A stretch of 64,000 bases of DNA from Streptomyces sp. AV19 (GTDB lineage Bacteria > Actinomycetota > Actinomycetes > Streptomycetales > Streptomycetaceae), in assembly GCF_015999245.1 (NCBI RefSeq), contig NZ_JAEAMR010000003.1, forward strand, positions 427,509 to 491,508, given 5' to 3'. The notes below the pieces were generated by a model. It worked only from the letters and a program-made list of their open reading frames with translations, did no database searches and was not told where the DNA came from. Shown here one piece after another: positions 34,005 through 43,584 of the stretch. Every line of letters begins with the position of its first letter. The first letter of the stretch is position 1. Made by a program: the position numbers and the translations under genes.

Positions 34005-34586
34005 GTGTACTCGGACAACCGAACCGAAGCCGTGATCCGGTACTACGGCCCCGGGGAGACCTTGCCGCTGCTGGACACGCTCACCGACATCTGGGCGGAC
34101 GCGCACCCGGAAAAGTTCGGTCCGGGTGTGATCGGGGCCGGGGGCTCACCCATCGAGGCATTCCACTGTCAGGTCACGGGCCATCTGAGGCAGGAGGGCT
34201 TCTCTCTCGTCGGCGCTTATGCCAGTGGAACGTTGATCGGTTTCGGTTACGGCTTCCCATGCACACCCGACTACTGGTTCGGCTCCCAACTGATCGACCA
34301 CGTCCCCGAGCAGGCCCGGTCGACCGACCGTCTCGTCGGCATCTGCGAGTTGGCCGTCCGGCCTCCCTGGCAGTCCCAAGGCATCGGCACTCGCCTGCAT
34401 GCCGAACTGCTCAAAGCCCTAGATCCCGAGTGGTCCTCGCTCCTCGCCCGCCCGGACAACGAGCGAGGACACGCTCTCTACAGGCGCCTGGGGTATCGCT
34501 ACGCCGGGCCGTACCGAAATGCCTCCGGCGGTCCGGCCTTCGACCTGCTCCTGTTGCACGTCGCGATAACGACCGATGGTGACTGA
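34005..34586 (+). CDS. GNAT-family N-acetyltransferase
   Basis: 193 residues from GTG 34005, with AAGGAG 8 nt upstream. GNAT fold: the central strand and acetyl-CoA loop ICELAVRPPWQSQGIGTRLHAELL contain the Q-x-x-G-x-G motif, followed by DPEWSSLLARPDNERGHALYRRLGY, typical of the last helices. An acceptor cannot be assigned. It is coupled to the upstream TPR regulator. The 231 bp that follow hold no convincing gene. Confidence 0.82.
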   Translation: MYSDNRTEAVIRYYGPGETLPLLDTLTDIWADAHPEKFGPGVIGAGGSPIEAFHCQVTGHLRQEGFSLVGAYASGTLIGFGYGFPCTPDYWFGSQLIDHVPEQARSTDRLVGICELAVRPPWQSQGIGTRLHAELLKALDPEWSSLLARPDNERGHALYRRLGYRYAGPYRNASGGPAFDLLLLHVAITTDGD

Positions 34587-34817
34587 TCGCAGTGCCTCTC
34601 GCGGAACCGCAGACGCGTTGGCGTACGGTCACCAGTGGAGCGCGGGACGCTGCTGGCGCGTCGTCTGCTCCCGCTCAGTGAGGGCCCACGGACCAGCCGG
34701 GAACCTGATGAGTGGGAAGCGGGGTAAGGGAATGTACGAGACACGCCGGGGATCGGGGTGCAGCGTTACCCCACATCGGCGGCGGCCGTGTCGGGGCCGG
34801 ACGGAGCGGAGGGCCGG

Positions 34818-35741
34818 TTACTTCTTGATCTCGACGCGGATCTCGTTGCGCAGCTTCGTCGCGATCTCCGCGGTCTGATCGACGTTGGCGCTGCCCTTGT
34901 TGAAGATCGAGGCCACGTCTATGGACATGACCATCACGGCGGTGCTGTGGTCGGCCCACGCGCAGATGGGCATCTTGATGTCCACGCTCTGCCCGGATGT
35001 GCCCATCTTTTCGGAGGTCTTGATGAACTGGCACTTCATGACGGCGTGATCGAGCCCCTTGGGCGTGACCTTCTGAGGGCTGCCCTCGAGTTCGACCTTG
35101 TCACCGTCCTTCTTGGAGGCGTCCTTCTCGGCCTTCTTGTGGATGACGGCGAAGAGGCGGTCAAGGGTCTTCTCGGGATCTTTGACCTCCCCCCAGACCC
35201 CCTTGAACATCAGCTGCTTCTTGCCGAGGCCGTCACCGGCCCCGTAGTCGGCGCCGCTGGTCTCCGCGTCGGCGATGCCCATCTCCCGGGCCTCGGCCTT
35301 GTCCTTCGGCCCGAAGTCGTCATCGCCGCCGCCTGGGTCGTCGGTGTCCTTCTTGTAGTCGCCGAGGACGGTGTCGGGTGCCGTGAGCTTGTAGCGCTTG
35401 CCGTCGTCCGGCACCGAACTGCCGCCTCCGTCCTTGAGGTAGAAGAAGCCGCCGAGTAGGGCGCCGATGACGACGGCCGTACCGGCGGTGATGGCGATCG
35501 CCTTGCCCGCGCCGCGCTTCGGCTGCGGAGGTATGGGCGGTGGCGCGTAGGGCCCGGGCGGCATGCCCGGCTGGTGGCCGTACGGGGGCTGCTGCGGGAG
35601 CGGCGGGGCGCCGTAGGGGCCGGGTTGCTGGCCGTACGGATTCGGCTGCCCGGCGTACGGGTTCGGCGGCCGGGCCGAGGGCGGGTAGCCGTAGCCGGGG
35701 CCGCCGCCCTGCGCATAGGGGTTGGGCTGGTCGGAACTCAT
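34818..35741 (-). CDS. single-pass membrane protein, paralog family member 2
   Basis: 307 residues from ATG 35741, with GGAGGGAGACCC upstream. A long Pro/Gly/Tyr/Gln-rich N terminus (PNPYAQGGGPGYGYPPSARP and similar repeats), one membrane helix (AIAITAGTAVVIGALLGGFFYL), and an external domain with KLTAPDTVLGDYKK, FKGVWGEVKDPEKTLDRLF, SPQKVTPKGLDHAVMKCQF and CAWADHSTAVMVM. It is the last gene of a three-gene minus-strand run of paralogs, separated by 31 bp from the previous one. Function unknown; the PYG-rich tail may be disordered. Confidence 0.75.
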   Translation of the reverse strand: MSSDQPNPYAQGGGPGYGYPPSARPPNPYAGQPNPYGQQPGPYGAPPLPQQPPYGHQPGMPPGPYAPPPIPPQPKRGAGKAIAITAGTAVVIGALLGGFFYLKDGGGSSVPDDGKRYKLTAPDTVLGDYKKDTDDPGGGDDDFGPKDKAEAREMGIADAETSGADYGAGDGLGKKQLMFKGVWGEVKDPEKTLDRLFAVIHKKAEKDASKKDGDKVELEGSPQKVTPKGLDHAVMKCQFIKTSEKMGTSGQSVDIKMPICAWADHSTAVMVMSIDVASIFNKGSANVDQTAEIATKLRNEIRVEIKK

Positions 35742-35772
35742 GGGTCTCCCTCCGCTGTTCCCGCTGTGCTGC

Positions 35773-36507
35773 CTACTTGGTGATCGCGACCCGTGTCTCG
35801 GTGCGTACCTTCGCGGCGATACCGGCCAGTTCGTCCATCGTGGGGCCCTTGCCGGTCACCATGCCCAGAGCGTCCAGCAGCCCCAGCTGCCCGAGGGTGC
35901 TGTGGTCGGCCCAGATGCACAGCGGCATCGTCATGACGTCCGCCCCCGGCTTCGAGACGGTTTTGACCTCCTGGCACTTCAGCACGGCACCGTTGAGCCC
36001 CTTGGGAGTGAACTTCTGTGGGCTCCCCGCGAGTTCGGATCGCATGCCGTCCTCGTAGCGAGGGTCCTTCCGCTGCTTCTCCTTCAGGCCCGTGAACATG
36101 TTGTCCACGACCTCCTCCGGGTCCTTCAGCTCGCCGTAGACGCCGCCGAAGGCCAGCGTCCTCCGTGACGCGTCGGCGGACTTGTAACTCGCGCCCACCT
36201 GGTGCGCGTCGCGAACGCCCGCCTTCTTCGCGGCTTCCAGGTCGCGTGCGCTGCCGCTGGACGCGTTGCCGTTCCTCTCGTACGCGCCGCCGACCACAGT
36301 CTCCGGCGCGGTGAGGCGGTGGGGCTTGCCATCGTCCGGGGCGGAACTGTCGCTTCCGTTCTGGAAGTAGAAGTAGCCGCCGACGACGGTACCGAGGAGG
36401 GCGAGCACGCCGGCCCCCGCGCCGATCGCCTTGCCCCTGCCGCGCTTCGGCGGCGGGTACGAGTGCTGTGGCGGAGGACCGTAGGGGGCCGGCTGGTGGG
36501 TGCTCAT
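35773..36507 (-). CDS. single-pass membrane protein, paralog family member 3
   Basis: 244 residues from ATG 36507, only 7 bp behind the previous stop. A short Pro/Tyr-rich tail (STHQPAPYGPPPQHSYPPPK), a membrane helix (AIGAGAGVLALLGTVVGGYFYF), and an external domain with RLTAPETVVGGAYER, FGGVYGELKDPEEVVDNMF, SPQKFTPKGLNGAVLKCQE and CIWADHSTLGQL. The membrane helix is nearly the same as that of member 1, so gene conversion or recent copying is possible. Confidence 0.75.
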   Translation of the reverse strand: MSTHQPAPYGPPPQHSYPPPKRGRGKAIGAGAGVLALLGTVVGGYFYFQNGSDSSAPDDGKPHRLTAPETVVGGAYERNGNASSGSARDLEAAKKAGVRDAHQVGASYKSADASRRTLAFGGVYGELKDPEEVVDNMFTGLKEKQRKDPRYEDGMRSELAGSPQKFTPKGLNGAVLKCQEVKTVSKPGADVMTMPLCIWADHSTLGQLGLLDALGMVTGKGPTMDELAGIAAKVRTETRVAITK

Positions 36508-36514
36508 CGGGGGG

Positions 36515-37405
36515 TTACTTGACCTCTACGCGGACGTCGTTGCGGACCTTGGCGGTGATGGTCGCGGCGTCGTCCATGGACATGTTCTTGCCGCTCATCA
36601 TCGAGGCGGCGTCCACAGGGACCACCGTTGCGGCAGTGCTGTGGTCGGCCCAGACGCAGAGAGTGACGTCCATGGTCTTCGTGCCCAGGCTGGTCTTGGC
36701 GACCTGGCACTTCATCACGGCGTTCTCCAGCCCGCTGGGCGAAACCTTCTGGGGGCTGCCCTCGAGCTTGCCCGAGCTGGCCTGCTTCTCCGAGTTCTCC
36801 TTGGCCTTGGCGAACCAGGCGTCCACGAGGGCCTCGGGGTCCTTGATGTCGCCGTAGATGCCGGAGAACTTCAGCTGCTTCGGCGACAGCCCCGTCCCGG
36901 CCTTGTAACTGGCCGATACCTTCTCCGGGTTGGTGACATATGACTTGAGCTCTTCGTCCACGTTTCCCTGCGTGGAGGAGCTCGGGGCGGAGGCGTCCTT
37001 CTGGTACTCACCCGCCACCGTCTCCGGCGTCGTCAGCTTGTACTTCTTCCCGTCGTCCGCGACCGTGCTGCCGCCGTCCCCGCCCTTGTTCAGGAAGACC
37101 ACGGCGCCGCCCACGATCGCGCCCACCAGCACCAGCGCGCCGAGCACGATCGCGACCGTCTTGCCCGCGCCGCCCTTCTGCGGCGGCACCGGCGGCGGGT
37201 ACGGGCCGGGCATGCCGGGCTGCTGGCCGTACGGGGGCATCGGCGGCTGGCCGTAGGGCTGCTGCGGGGGTGCGCCGTAGGGAGCGGGCTGGCCCGGCTG
37301 GGGGTAGCCGTAGCCCGGGGCGCCGCCCTGGGCGTACGGGTTGGGGGCGCCGCCCTGCGGCGGCTGGGGCTGCTGGCCGTACGGACCCGGCTGGGGGTAG
37401 CTCAT
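36515..37405 (-). CDS. single-pass membrane protein, paralog family member 4
   Basis: 296 residues from ATG 37405. The N terminus is a long low-complexity PYGQQP/PPQGG-type tail of about 95 residues. A membrane helix (TVAIVLGALVLVGAIVGGAVVFL) follows, then an external domain with KLTTPETVAGEYQK, FSGIYGDIKDPEALVDAWF, SPQKVSPSGLENAVMKCQV and CVWADHSTAATVV. First gene of the three-gene run. A likely remnant of a further copy lies just upstream (37625-37760). Confidence 0.75.
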   Translation of the reverse strand: MSYPQPGPYGQQPQPPQGGAPNPYAQGGAPGYGYPQPGQPAPYGAPPQQPYGQPPMPPYGQQPGMPGPYPPPVPPQKGGAGKTVAIVLGALVLVGAIVGGAVVFLNKGGDGGSTVADDGKKYKLTTPETVAGEYQKDASAPSSSTQGNVDEELKSYVTNPEKVSASYKAGTGLSPKQLKFSGIYGDIKDPEALVDAWFAKAKENSEKQASSGKLEGSPQKVSPSGLENAVMKCQVAKTSLGTKTMDVTLCVWADHSTAATVVPVDAASMMSGKNMSMDDAATITAKVRNDVRVEVK

Positions 37406-37624
37406 GGTGTGTCTGTGTCTCTCTCGGCGTGGGGGGAACTCGGGCAGCAATCCTCACCGATGGCTTATCCCGGCTTTACCTCGGGCGCGCAACGGTTTCG
37501 GAACAGTGGGGAAGAGGAGCGCGGCGGCCGTCAGTTGACGGCTCGTACCGGTACCTGCGGCGGCCCGTACGGCGTGCTGAAGCGCACTGTGTATCCCCCC
37601 GTTCGCCCGCTGCCGCGGACGCTG

Positions 37625-37760
37625 CTTCTCCTGACGAACTTCGCTCCGCACCTTAGCCGTCGCCTCCGACAGCTCCTTCGCCGACATCGCCTTGCCGCCC
37701 GGGCCCTGCATCACGCCCCGAGCGCGCTCCGGTCCGCCCGGAGGAGTCGTCGGTGCAGTG
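37625..37760 (-). pseudogene. remnant of a fifth family member
   Basis: One minus-strand frame encodes [20 protein letters not shown] followed by VRSEVRQEK, matching the C-terminal ends of members 3 and 4 (VTGKGPTMDELAGIAAKVRT; MSGKNMSMDDAATITAKVRN). Just upstream, a CTDDSS stretch recalling CxWADHST continues only in another frame, so a frameshift is needed. No membrane helix or start is found. The C-terminal match is clear, the rest is weak. Confidence 0.35.
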
Positions 37761-38018
37761 GACGATCACGGGCCTGCCGTCGGCGACGCCGAGGTCCGCG
37801 GTGTCCTTGTCGTCGAGGTCCGTCCTTCGCGGACTCGTCGAGGAGCGCGTCCGGAAGGACGAAGGACGAGGGACGACCGTGCGGGGCCTCACATCGTCCC
37901 CGTCCGGTCCCGGACCGGAGCCGGAGGAAGCCGCCCACGGGCGCGCCGGGCCCGGCCCCGGGAGCACCCCGGCCGCCGAGGGGCGGAATCGCATTCGTGG
38001 CCCGCCGCCCCCTCCCCG

Positions 38019-38024
38019 TAGAAT
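38019..38024 (+). promoter_or_regulatory. -10 box of a leaderless valS transcript
   Basis: TAGAAT ends 7 nt before the valS GTG, so transcription should begin at or next to the start codon. No T-box leader precedes the gene. Confidence 0.6.
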
Positions 38025-38031
38025 CCGGTCC

Positions 38032-40653
38032 GTGACCGAGAACACTCAGCAGCCAAACAACAGCACCCCCGAACTGCCGACCCAGTACGCGCCGGCCGAA
38101 GTAGAGGGGCCGCTGTACGAGCGCTGGGTAGAGCGGGGCTACTTCACGGCCGACGCGACGAGCGACAAGAAGCCGTACACGATCGTCATCCCCCCGCCCA
38201 ACGTCACCGGCTCCCTCCACCTGGGCCACGCCTTCCAGCACACGCTGATGGACGCCCTCACGCGGCGCAAGCGCATGCAGGGCTACGAGGCGCTGTGGCT
38301 GCCCGGCATGGACCATGCCGGTATCGCCACGCAGAACAAGGTCGAGCAGCAGCTCGCCGAGGAGGGCAAGTCCCGCCACGACCTCGGCCGCGAGGAGTTC
38401 GTCGACCGCGTCTGGCAGTGGAAGGAGGAGTACGGCGGCAAGATCCTCGGCCAGATGCGCCGGCTCGGCGACGGTGTGGACTGGTCGCGCGAGCGCTTCA
38501 CCATGGACGAGGGCCTCTCCAAGGCCGTCCAGACGATCTTCAAGCGGCTCTACGACGACGAGCTGATCTACCGCGCCGAGCGCATCATCAACTGGTGCCC
38601 CCGCTGCCTCACGGCCATCTCCGACATCGAGGTGGAGTACCAGGAGGACGACGGAGAGCTCGTCTCCATCCGCTACGGCGAGGGTGACGAGTCGCTGGTC
38701 GTCGCCACGACCCGCGCCGAGACGATGCTCGGTGACACGGCCGTGGCCGTCCACCCGGAGGACGAGCGCTACGCCCACCTCATCGGCAAGCTGATCAAGC
38801 TGCCGCTGACCGACCGGTCGATCCCGGTCGTGGCCGACACGCACGTCGACCCGGAGTTCGGCACCGGTGCCGTCAAGGTGACGCCGGCGCACGACCCCAA
38901 CGACTTCGCCATCGGCCAGCGCCACGGCCTGCCGTCGATGACCGTGATGGACGAGCGCGGCAACATCACCGTGCACGGCCCGTTCCTCGGCCTCGACCGC
39001 TTCGAGGCCCGCTCGGCGATCGTCGGCGCGCTGCGCGAGCAGGGCCGGATCGTCGCGGAGAAGCGGCCGTACGTCCACTCGGTCGGGCACTGCTCGCGGT
39101 GTTCGACGACCGTCGAGCCGCGGCTGTCGATGCAGTGGTGGGTCAAGGTGGGCCCGCTGGCGCAGGCCGCCGGTGACGCCGTCCGCGACGGCCGGGTGAA
39201 GATCCACCCCGAGGACATGTCGAAGCGCTACTTCGACTGGGTGGACAACATGCACGACTGGTGCATCTCCCGCCAGCTGTGGTGGGGCCACCGGATCCCG
39301 GTCTGGTACGGCCCGGACGGCGAGGTCGTCTGCGTCGGACCGGACGAGCAGCCGCCGAGCGGCGAGGGCTGGCACCAGGACACGGACGTCCTCGACACCT
39401 GGTTCTCGTCGGGCCTGTGGCCGTTCTCCACGCTGGGCTGGCCGGAGAAGACGCCGGACCTGGAGAAGTTCTACGCGACCGACGTGCTCCTGACCGGTCA
39501 CGACATCATCTTCTTCTGGGTCGCCCGGATGATGATGTTCGGCCTGTACGCGATGGACGGCGTCGCGCCGTTCCACACCATCGCCCTCACGGGTCTCGTG
39601 CGTGACGAGCGCGGCAAGAAGATGTCGAAGTCCTTCGGGAACGTGGTGGACCCGCTGGACTGGATGGACAAGTACGGGTCGGACGCCGTCCGGTTCACCC
39701 TCGCCAAGGGCGCCAACCCCGGTACGGACGTGCCGATCGGCGAGGACTGGGTCCAGGCGTCCCGCAACTTCGCCAACAAGATCTGGAACGCGACGCGGTT
39801 CGCGCTGATGAACGGCGCCACGGTCGAGGGCGAACTGCCGCCCGTCGAGCGGCTGTCGGCGACGGACCGGTGGATCCTGTCCCGGCTCAACGCGACCGTC
39901 GCCGAGGTGGACGCGTTCTACGAGGACTACCAGTTCTCCAAGCTGTCGGACGCGCTGTACCACTTCGCGTGGGACGAGGTCTTCGACTGGTACGTCGAGC
40001 TGTCCAAGACCACGTTCATGGGCGGCGGCGAGCAGGCGGCCGTGTCGGCGCGGGTGCTCGGTGAGGTCCTGGACGTCACGCTGAAGCTGCTGCACCCGGT
40101 CGTCCCGTTCGTGACCGAGACGCTGTGGACGACGCTCACGGGCAAGGAGTCGCTGGTCGTCGCCGACTGGCCGGCCGACAGCGGCTTCCGGGACGCGGCG
40201 GCCGAGACCGAGATCGAGAACCTGCAGCAGGTCATCACCGAGGTGCGGCGCTTCCGCGCCGACCAGGGGCTGCAGCCGGGGCAGCGGGTGCCGGCCCGGC
40301 TGGACCTGAGCGGTACGTCGCTGGCCGCGCACGAGGGTGCGATCCGGCAGCTGCTGCGTCTCCAGCCGGAGGGGGAGGGCTTCTCCGCGACGGCGACGCT
40401 GCCGGTGGCGGGGGCGACGGTCGCGCTGGACCTGTCCGGCACGATCGACGTCGAGGCCGAGCGCAAGCGGCTGGCCAAGGCGCTGGCGGCGGCGGAGAAG
40501 GACAAGGCGCAGTGCACGGCGAAGCTGGGGAACGAGGCGTTCCTGGCGAAGGCGGCTGAGCAGGCGGTGGAGAAGATCCGGACGCGGCTGGCGAAGGCCG
40601 AGACCGACATCGAGCGGATTGCTGCGCAGCTGGCGGCGTTGCCGGGGGCGTAG
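38032..40653 (+). CDS. valS: valyl-tRNA synthetase
   Basis: 873 residues from GTG 38032. Class I synthetase that charges tRNA-Val. Seen: the HIGH-type motif [10 protein letters not shown]63-L-G-H66, an editing (CP1) domain ([15 protein letters not shown]), the KMSKS loop at residues 530-534 ([10 protein letters not shown]), the anticodon-binding domain, and a C-terminal coiled-coil arm ([20 protein letters not shown]) typical of ValRS. Family length. It ends in the palindromic element shared with the convergent glycosyltransferase gene. Confidence 0.97.
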   Translation: MTENTQQPNNSTPELPTQYAPAEVEGPLYERWVERGYFTADATSDKKPYTIVIPPPNVTGSLHLGHAFQHTLMDALTRRKRMQGYEALWLPGMDHAGIATQNKVEQQLAEEGKSRHDLGREEFVDRVWQWKEEYGGKILGQMRRLGDGVDWSRERFTMDEGLSKAVQTIFKRLYDDELIYRAERIINWCPRCLTAISDIEVEYQEDDGELVSIRYGEGDESLVVATTRAETMLGDTAVAVHPEDERYAHLIGKLIKLPLTDRSIPVVADTHVDPEFGTGAVKVTPAHDPNDFAIGQRHGLPSMTVMDERGNITVHGPFLGLDRFEARSAIVGALREQGRIVAEKRPYVHSVGHCSRCSTTVEPRLSMQWWVKVGPLAQAAGDAVRDGRVKIHPEDMSKRYFDWVDNMHDWCISRQLWWGHRIPVWYGPDGEVVCVGPDEQPPSGEGWHQDTDVLDTWFSSGLWPFSTLGWPEKTPDLEKFYATDVLLTGHDIIFFWVARMMMFGLYAMDGVAPFHTIALTGLVRDERGKKMSKSFGNVVDPLDWMDKYGSDAVRFTLAKGANPGTDVPIGEDWVQASRNFANKIWNATRFALMNGATVEGELPPVERLSATDRWILSRLNATVAEVDAFYEDYQFSKLSDALYHFAWDEVFDWYVELSKTTFMGGGEQAAVSARVLGEVLDVTLKLLHPVVPFVTETLWTTLTGKESLVVADWPADSGFRDAAAETEIENLQQVITEVRRFRADQGLQPGQRVPARLDLSGTSLAAHEGAIRQLLRLQPEGEGFSATATLPVAGATVALDLSGTIDVEAERKRLAKALAAAEKDKAQCTAKLGNEAFLAKAAEQAVEKIRTRLAKAETDIERIAAQLAALPGA

Positions 40654-40686
40654 TCCCTGTGCCGGGAGGGCGGGTCGGGGGTTTTG

Positions 40687-40850
40687 CCCCTGGCCCGCCC
40701 TTTCACCGTTTCTTCCGGGGCTCCGCCCCCTGGGCCCCGGAAACCGCGCTTCGCGCGGTTGTCCTCAAGCGCCGGACGGGCTGAATCGGCCTGTCCGGCG
40801 CTTGAGGACGAGCGGCGGAGCCGCGAAAACGGGTTAGGGCGGGCCAGGGG
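40687..40850. repeat. long palindromic intergenic element, copy B
   Basis: Same nesting as copy A. The outer arms, 40687-40712 and 40825-40850, match at 21 of 26 positions and perfectly over the outer 15. The inner arms, GTCCTCAAGCGCCGGAC (40761-40777) and 40793-40809, are perfect over 17 bp. An extra hairpin AACCGCG..CGCGGTT lies at about 40742-40760. It sits between convergent valS and the glycosyltransferase gene, abutting the latter's stop codon, and probably acts as a bidirectional terminator. Confidence 0.85.
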
Positions 40851-40854
40851 AAAC

Positions 40855-42078
40855 TCACCCTCGCGACCACGGCCTCGTCCGCCCCGGATCCCACATCGGC
40901 CCCCACGGGCCCTCCACCGGCTCCCCCTCCACCCGGTCCACCGACCGGTGGCTGTTGCGGTCGCGACGGTCGCGGACCGGGGCGAGGAGCACGTACGCCG
41001 TCGACACCGCCACGAACGCCAGCCGCAGCAGCCCCCGCGTCGAGTCGTCCGGGACGACGAAGACGCTGCCGTACAGCACCGCCAGCGCCAGCCAGCTCCA
41101 CAGCGGCACCAGCCGCCGCTGCCCGCACACGTCCCACAGCAGGGTTCCCAGGAGCACGGACGCCGTGTAGTACGTGTAGACGCTGGGGTCGAGGAGGATG
41201 CGGGCGTTGGCGCCCAGCAGGACCACCGCCGCCCAGCGGCCGCGCCACACCGCGACCGAGCCGAGCACGAGGCCGAGCGCGGCCTGCGCGGGGCGGGCCC
41301 AGTCCGGGGTCTCCGGCGTGTTGCCGCCGAGCCAGCGCAGCGCCGACGCCGGGCTGTTGGGGATGGTGAATTTCGCGGCCGCGAAGGAGTGCGCGTCCAC
41401 GAGGAAGAAGGGGAGCCACGCCACCGCGACCAGGCCCGCGCACCACAGGCCCGCCCGCAGCCATCGCTCCTTCGGGAGGGCGAGCAGCAGCGGCAGGAAG
41501 GCCAGGGCGGTCGGCTTGGAGTCCAGGGCCAGGGCCATGCAGATGCCGGTGGCCGCCGCGTTGCCGCGCGTCAGGCAGCGGACGGCCAGGGCGGTGAAGA
41601 AGAGGGCCAGGACGTCGTCCAGGTGCGCGAAGCGGACGGAGACCTCGATCCACATCGGGATGAAGGCCAGGCCCGCGATGAGGACGCGCCGCCGCAGCCG
41701 CTGGTGGTTGGTGCCGGTGCCCAGGAAGTGCCGGGCCGCGCTGCGTCCGGCCAGGACCAGGACCAGCAGGCCCAGCGCCGACATGAACGCCTCGGCGAGC
41801 ACCTGCCCGACCTCGGCCGGGAAGGGGTTGAACAGGCCCGCGACCAGGAAGCTGATGGGGCCCATCTGGAGCTCGGGATGGCGGGCGTAGAGGTTGAGGC
41901 CGCCGTCCTGCGAGCCGTTGTAGATCAGCTCCCCGCCGGTGCGCAGGTAGTGCCAGGAGAAGCCGCCGCTGGGCTCCACCACCAGGAACCACAGCACGGC
42001 CCAGGAAGTGAGCAACAGCAAGTGCATCCGACTGCTGAGTACCGGTATCCGCACGACGCTACGACGCTCCCGTTCCAT
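40855..42078 (-). CDS. multi-pass membrane glycosyltransferase (GT87/GT-C-like)
   Basis: 407 residues; ATG at 42078. About 10-11 membrane helices and a cytoplasmic Arg-rich tail. An early external loop contains WHYLRTGGELIYNGSQDGGL, and there is an HLDDVLALFF motif. The order resembles GT-C polyprenyl-phosphate-dependent mannosyl- or arabinosyltransferases of the GT87/DUF2029 type. That it transfers sugar from a lipid carrier outside the membrane is inferred from the family. It follows the GT2 and wecB genes on the same strand (93-bp gap). Confidence 0.7.
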   Translation of the reverse strand: MERERRSVVRIPVLSSRMHLLLLTSWAVLWFLVVEPSGGFSWHYLRTGGELIYNGSQDGGLNLYARHPELQMGPISFLVAGLFNPFPAEVGQVLAEAFMSALGLLVLVLAGRSAARHFLGTGTNHQRLRRRVLIAGLAFIPMWIEVSVRFAHLDDVLALFFTALAVRCLTRGNAAATGICMALALDSKPTALAFLPLLLALPKERWLRAGLWCAGLVAVAWLPFFLVDAHSFAAAKFTIPNSPASALRWLGGNTPETPDWARPAQAALGLVLGSVAVWRGRWAAVVLLGANARILLDPSVYTYYTASVLLGTLLWDVCGQRRLVPLWSWLALAVLYGSVFVVPDDSTRGLLRLAFVAVSTAYVLLAPVRDRRDRNSHRSVDRVEGEPVEGPWGPMWDPGRTRPWSRG

Positions 42079-42171
42079 GACCTACGGCACGTGGACCTAC
42101 ACGTGTCACCGGCGGTGAGAGGGTGGAACGGGAGCCGAGGTTGCTTCCTCTTCCGGGAAAGCGGCTGTGAT

Positions 42172-43536
42172 TTACGCCTCGATGGCGGTCGGGCCGGCGG
42201 CGGTGCTCTCCGCGTTGCGGCGGGTCTTGGCCCAGCCGTTGCGGCCGCGCAGCATCCGGACGAAGCCGCGGGCGGACGCCGGGAAGAGGTGGTACGCGTA
42301 CAGCCACAGCGCCAGCCCCCACAGCAGCGCGGTGAGCAGTGAGCGGTCGTCGGCGCGGTCCCGACGGTAGACGGGGCCCCACAGGACGAACGGCAGGACG
42401 GAGACCACGGCCAGGCCCAGGACCAGCGGCCACAGGGCGAGCATCCCGCCGAACGCCTCGCCGGCGCCGTCCTCGACGGCGGTCAGGGTCAGGAAGGCGG
42501 CCATGACCGCGCACAGCGCGAGGGTGACCAGGTGGGCGACGGGCTGGAGGAAGGTGTAGAGGGTCTCCAGGATCCCCTTGCCGCCGTAGTGGCGCGAGGA
42601 GACGATGCGCGGCGCGTAGCGGACGCACTGGAGGTTGCCCTGGGCCCAGCGGGTGCGCTGGGTCAGGAAGCGGCGGCCGTGCGGCAGGCCCTCCTGGGAG
42701 ACCCAGGTGTCGGCCATGTGGTTGATCCGGTCACCGCTGAGGATCATGTGCAGGCCGAGCTCGTAGTCCTCCAGCAGCGCGCCGCGCTGCCAGGGACGGC
42801 GCTCGGCCGCGGCTATCCGGTCCAGGGACGCGAGGCGGGTGAACTGGCCGTTGCCGCCCAGGCCGACGGAGCCGGTGCGGGCGCGCAGCAGCTGCATGCC
42901 GGCGTTGGAGACGGAGAACTCCATGTCCTGCATGCGGACCAGGAGCCGGGCGAAGGCGTTGCGGACGCGGCCGTGGTCCGGCAGCGGGCGCTCGTCCTCG
43001 GTGTTGCGCATCCGGACGCTGACCTGCACGCCGCCGACCTCGGGGTCGGCGAAGCCGGCCGGGCCGCCGACGATGTCGAGGGCGTTGGGGTCGAGCTGGC
43101 CGTCGGCGTCGATGACGCAGACGACGACGCGCTCGCGGTCGGTCTCGCGGGACAGGAACTGGTTCAGCTCGTCGTACGCGGCGTTGAGCGCGGCGCCCTT
43201 GCCCTGGCGGGCCTCCGGGCGGTGGCGGCGCACCAGGTGCACGCGCCGGTCGCGCTCGGCGAGTTCGGCGACGATCGCGCCGGTGCGGTCGTCGCTGTCG
43301 TCGTCGATGACCCAGACGTGGGCGCGCGGGTGGTCGGCGCGCAGCCGGCCGACGGTGGTCGCGACGACGGCCTCCTCGTCACGGCAGGGCACGAAGAAGT
43401 GCCAGTCGAACGCGCCGGGGTCGCCGTGCTCGGCGACGGGACGGCGGGTGTAGGCGTGGCGGGCGCCGGCCCAGTAGAGGAGGAAACAGGCGAGGAGGAA
43501 GAAGGGGAAGGCGAGGAGGAGGGGGTTCGAGAACAT
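42172..43536 (-). CDS. processive family 2 glycosyltransferase
   Basis: 454 residues; ATG at 43536. An N-terminal membrane helix, a cytoplasmic GT-A domain and three to four C-terminal helices, as in hyaluronan, cellulose and NodC-like synthases. Catalytic residues are visible: D-D-D at 78-80, D143-x-D145 (DADGQ), E256-D257 (LLEDYEL) and the Q293-x-x-R-W297 motif (QRTRW) that marks processive enzymes. It probably polymerises an N-acetylhexosamine-type sugar. wecB lies 48 bp upstream, which would supply UDP-ManNAc (inference). Confidence 0.85.
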   Translation of the reverse strand: MFSNPLLLAFPFFLLACFLLYWAGARHAYTRRPVAEHGDPGAFDWHFFVPCRDEEAVVATTVGRLRADHPRAHVWVIDDDSDDRTGAIVAELAERDRRVHLVRRHRPEARQGKGAALNAAYDELNQFLSRETDRERVVVCVIDADGQLDPNALDIVGGPAGFADPEVGGVQVSVRMRNTEDERPLPDHGRVRNAFARLLVRMQDMEFSVSNAGMQLLRARTGSVGLGGNGQFTRLASLDRIAAAERRPWQRGALLEDYELGLHMILSGDRINHMADTWVSQEGLPHGRRFLTQRTRWAQGNLQCVRYAPRIVSSRHYGGKGILETLYTFLQPVAHLVTLALCAVMAAFLTLTAVEDGAGEAFGGMLALWPLVLGLAVVSVLPFVLWGPVYRRDRADDRSLLTALLWGLALWLYAYHLFPASARGFVRMLRGRNGWAKTRRNAESTAAGPTAIEA

Positions 43537-43584
43537 GCGGGGGTGGTCCTTGGGGCGTTCGGCTGCGGCGGGGGGCGCGTCGGC

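Noticed and set aside
34587..34817. Short plus-strand frame after the acetyltransferase gene
   Set aside because: It overlaps the 3' end of a membrane paralog, and its codon bias and content are not protein-like.
37761..38031. T-box leader for valS
   Set aside because: No T-box consensus or specifier loop is seen, and TAGAAT stands 7 nt before the start, implying a leaderless message.
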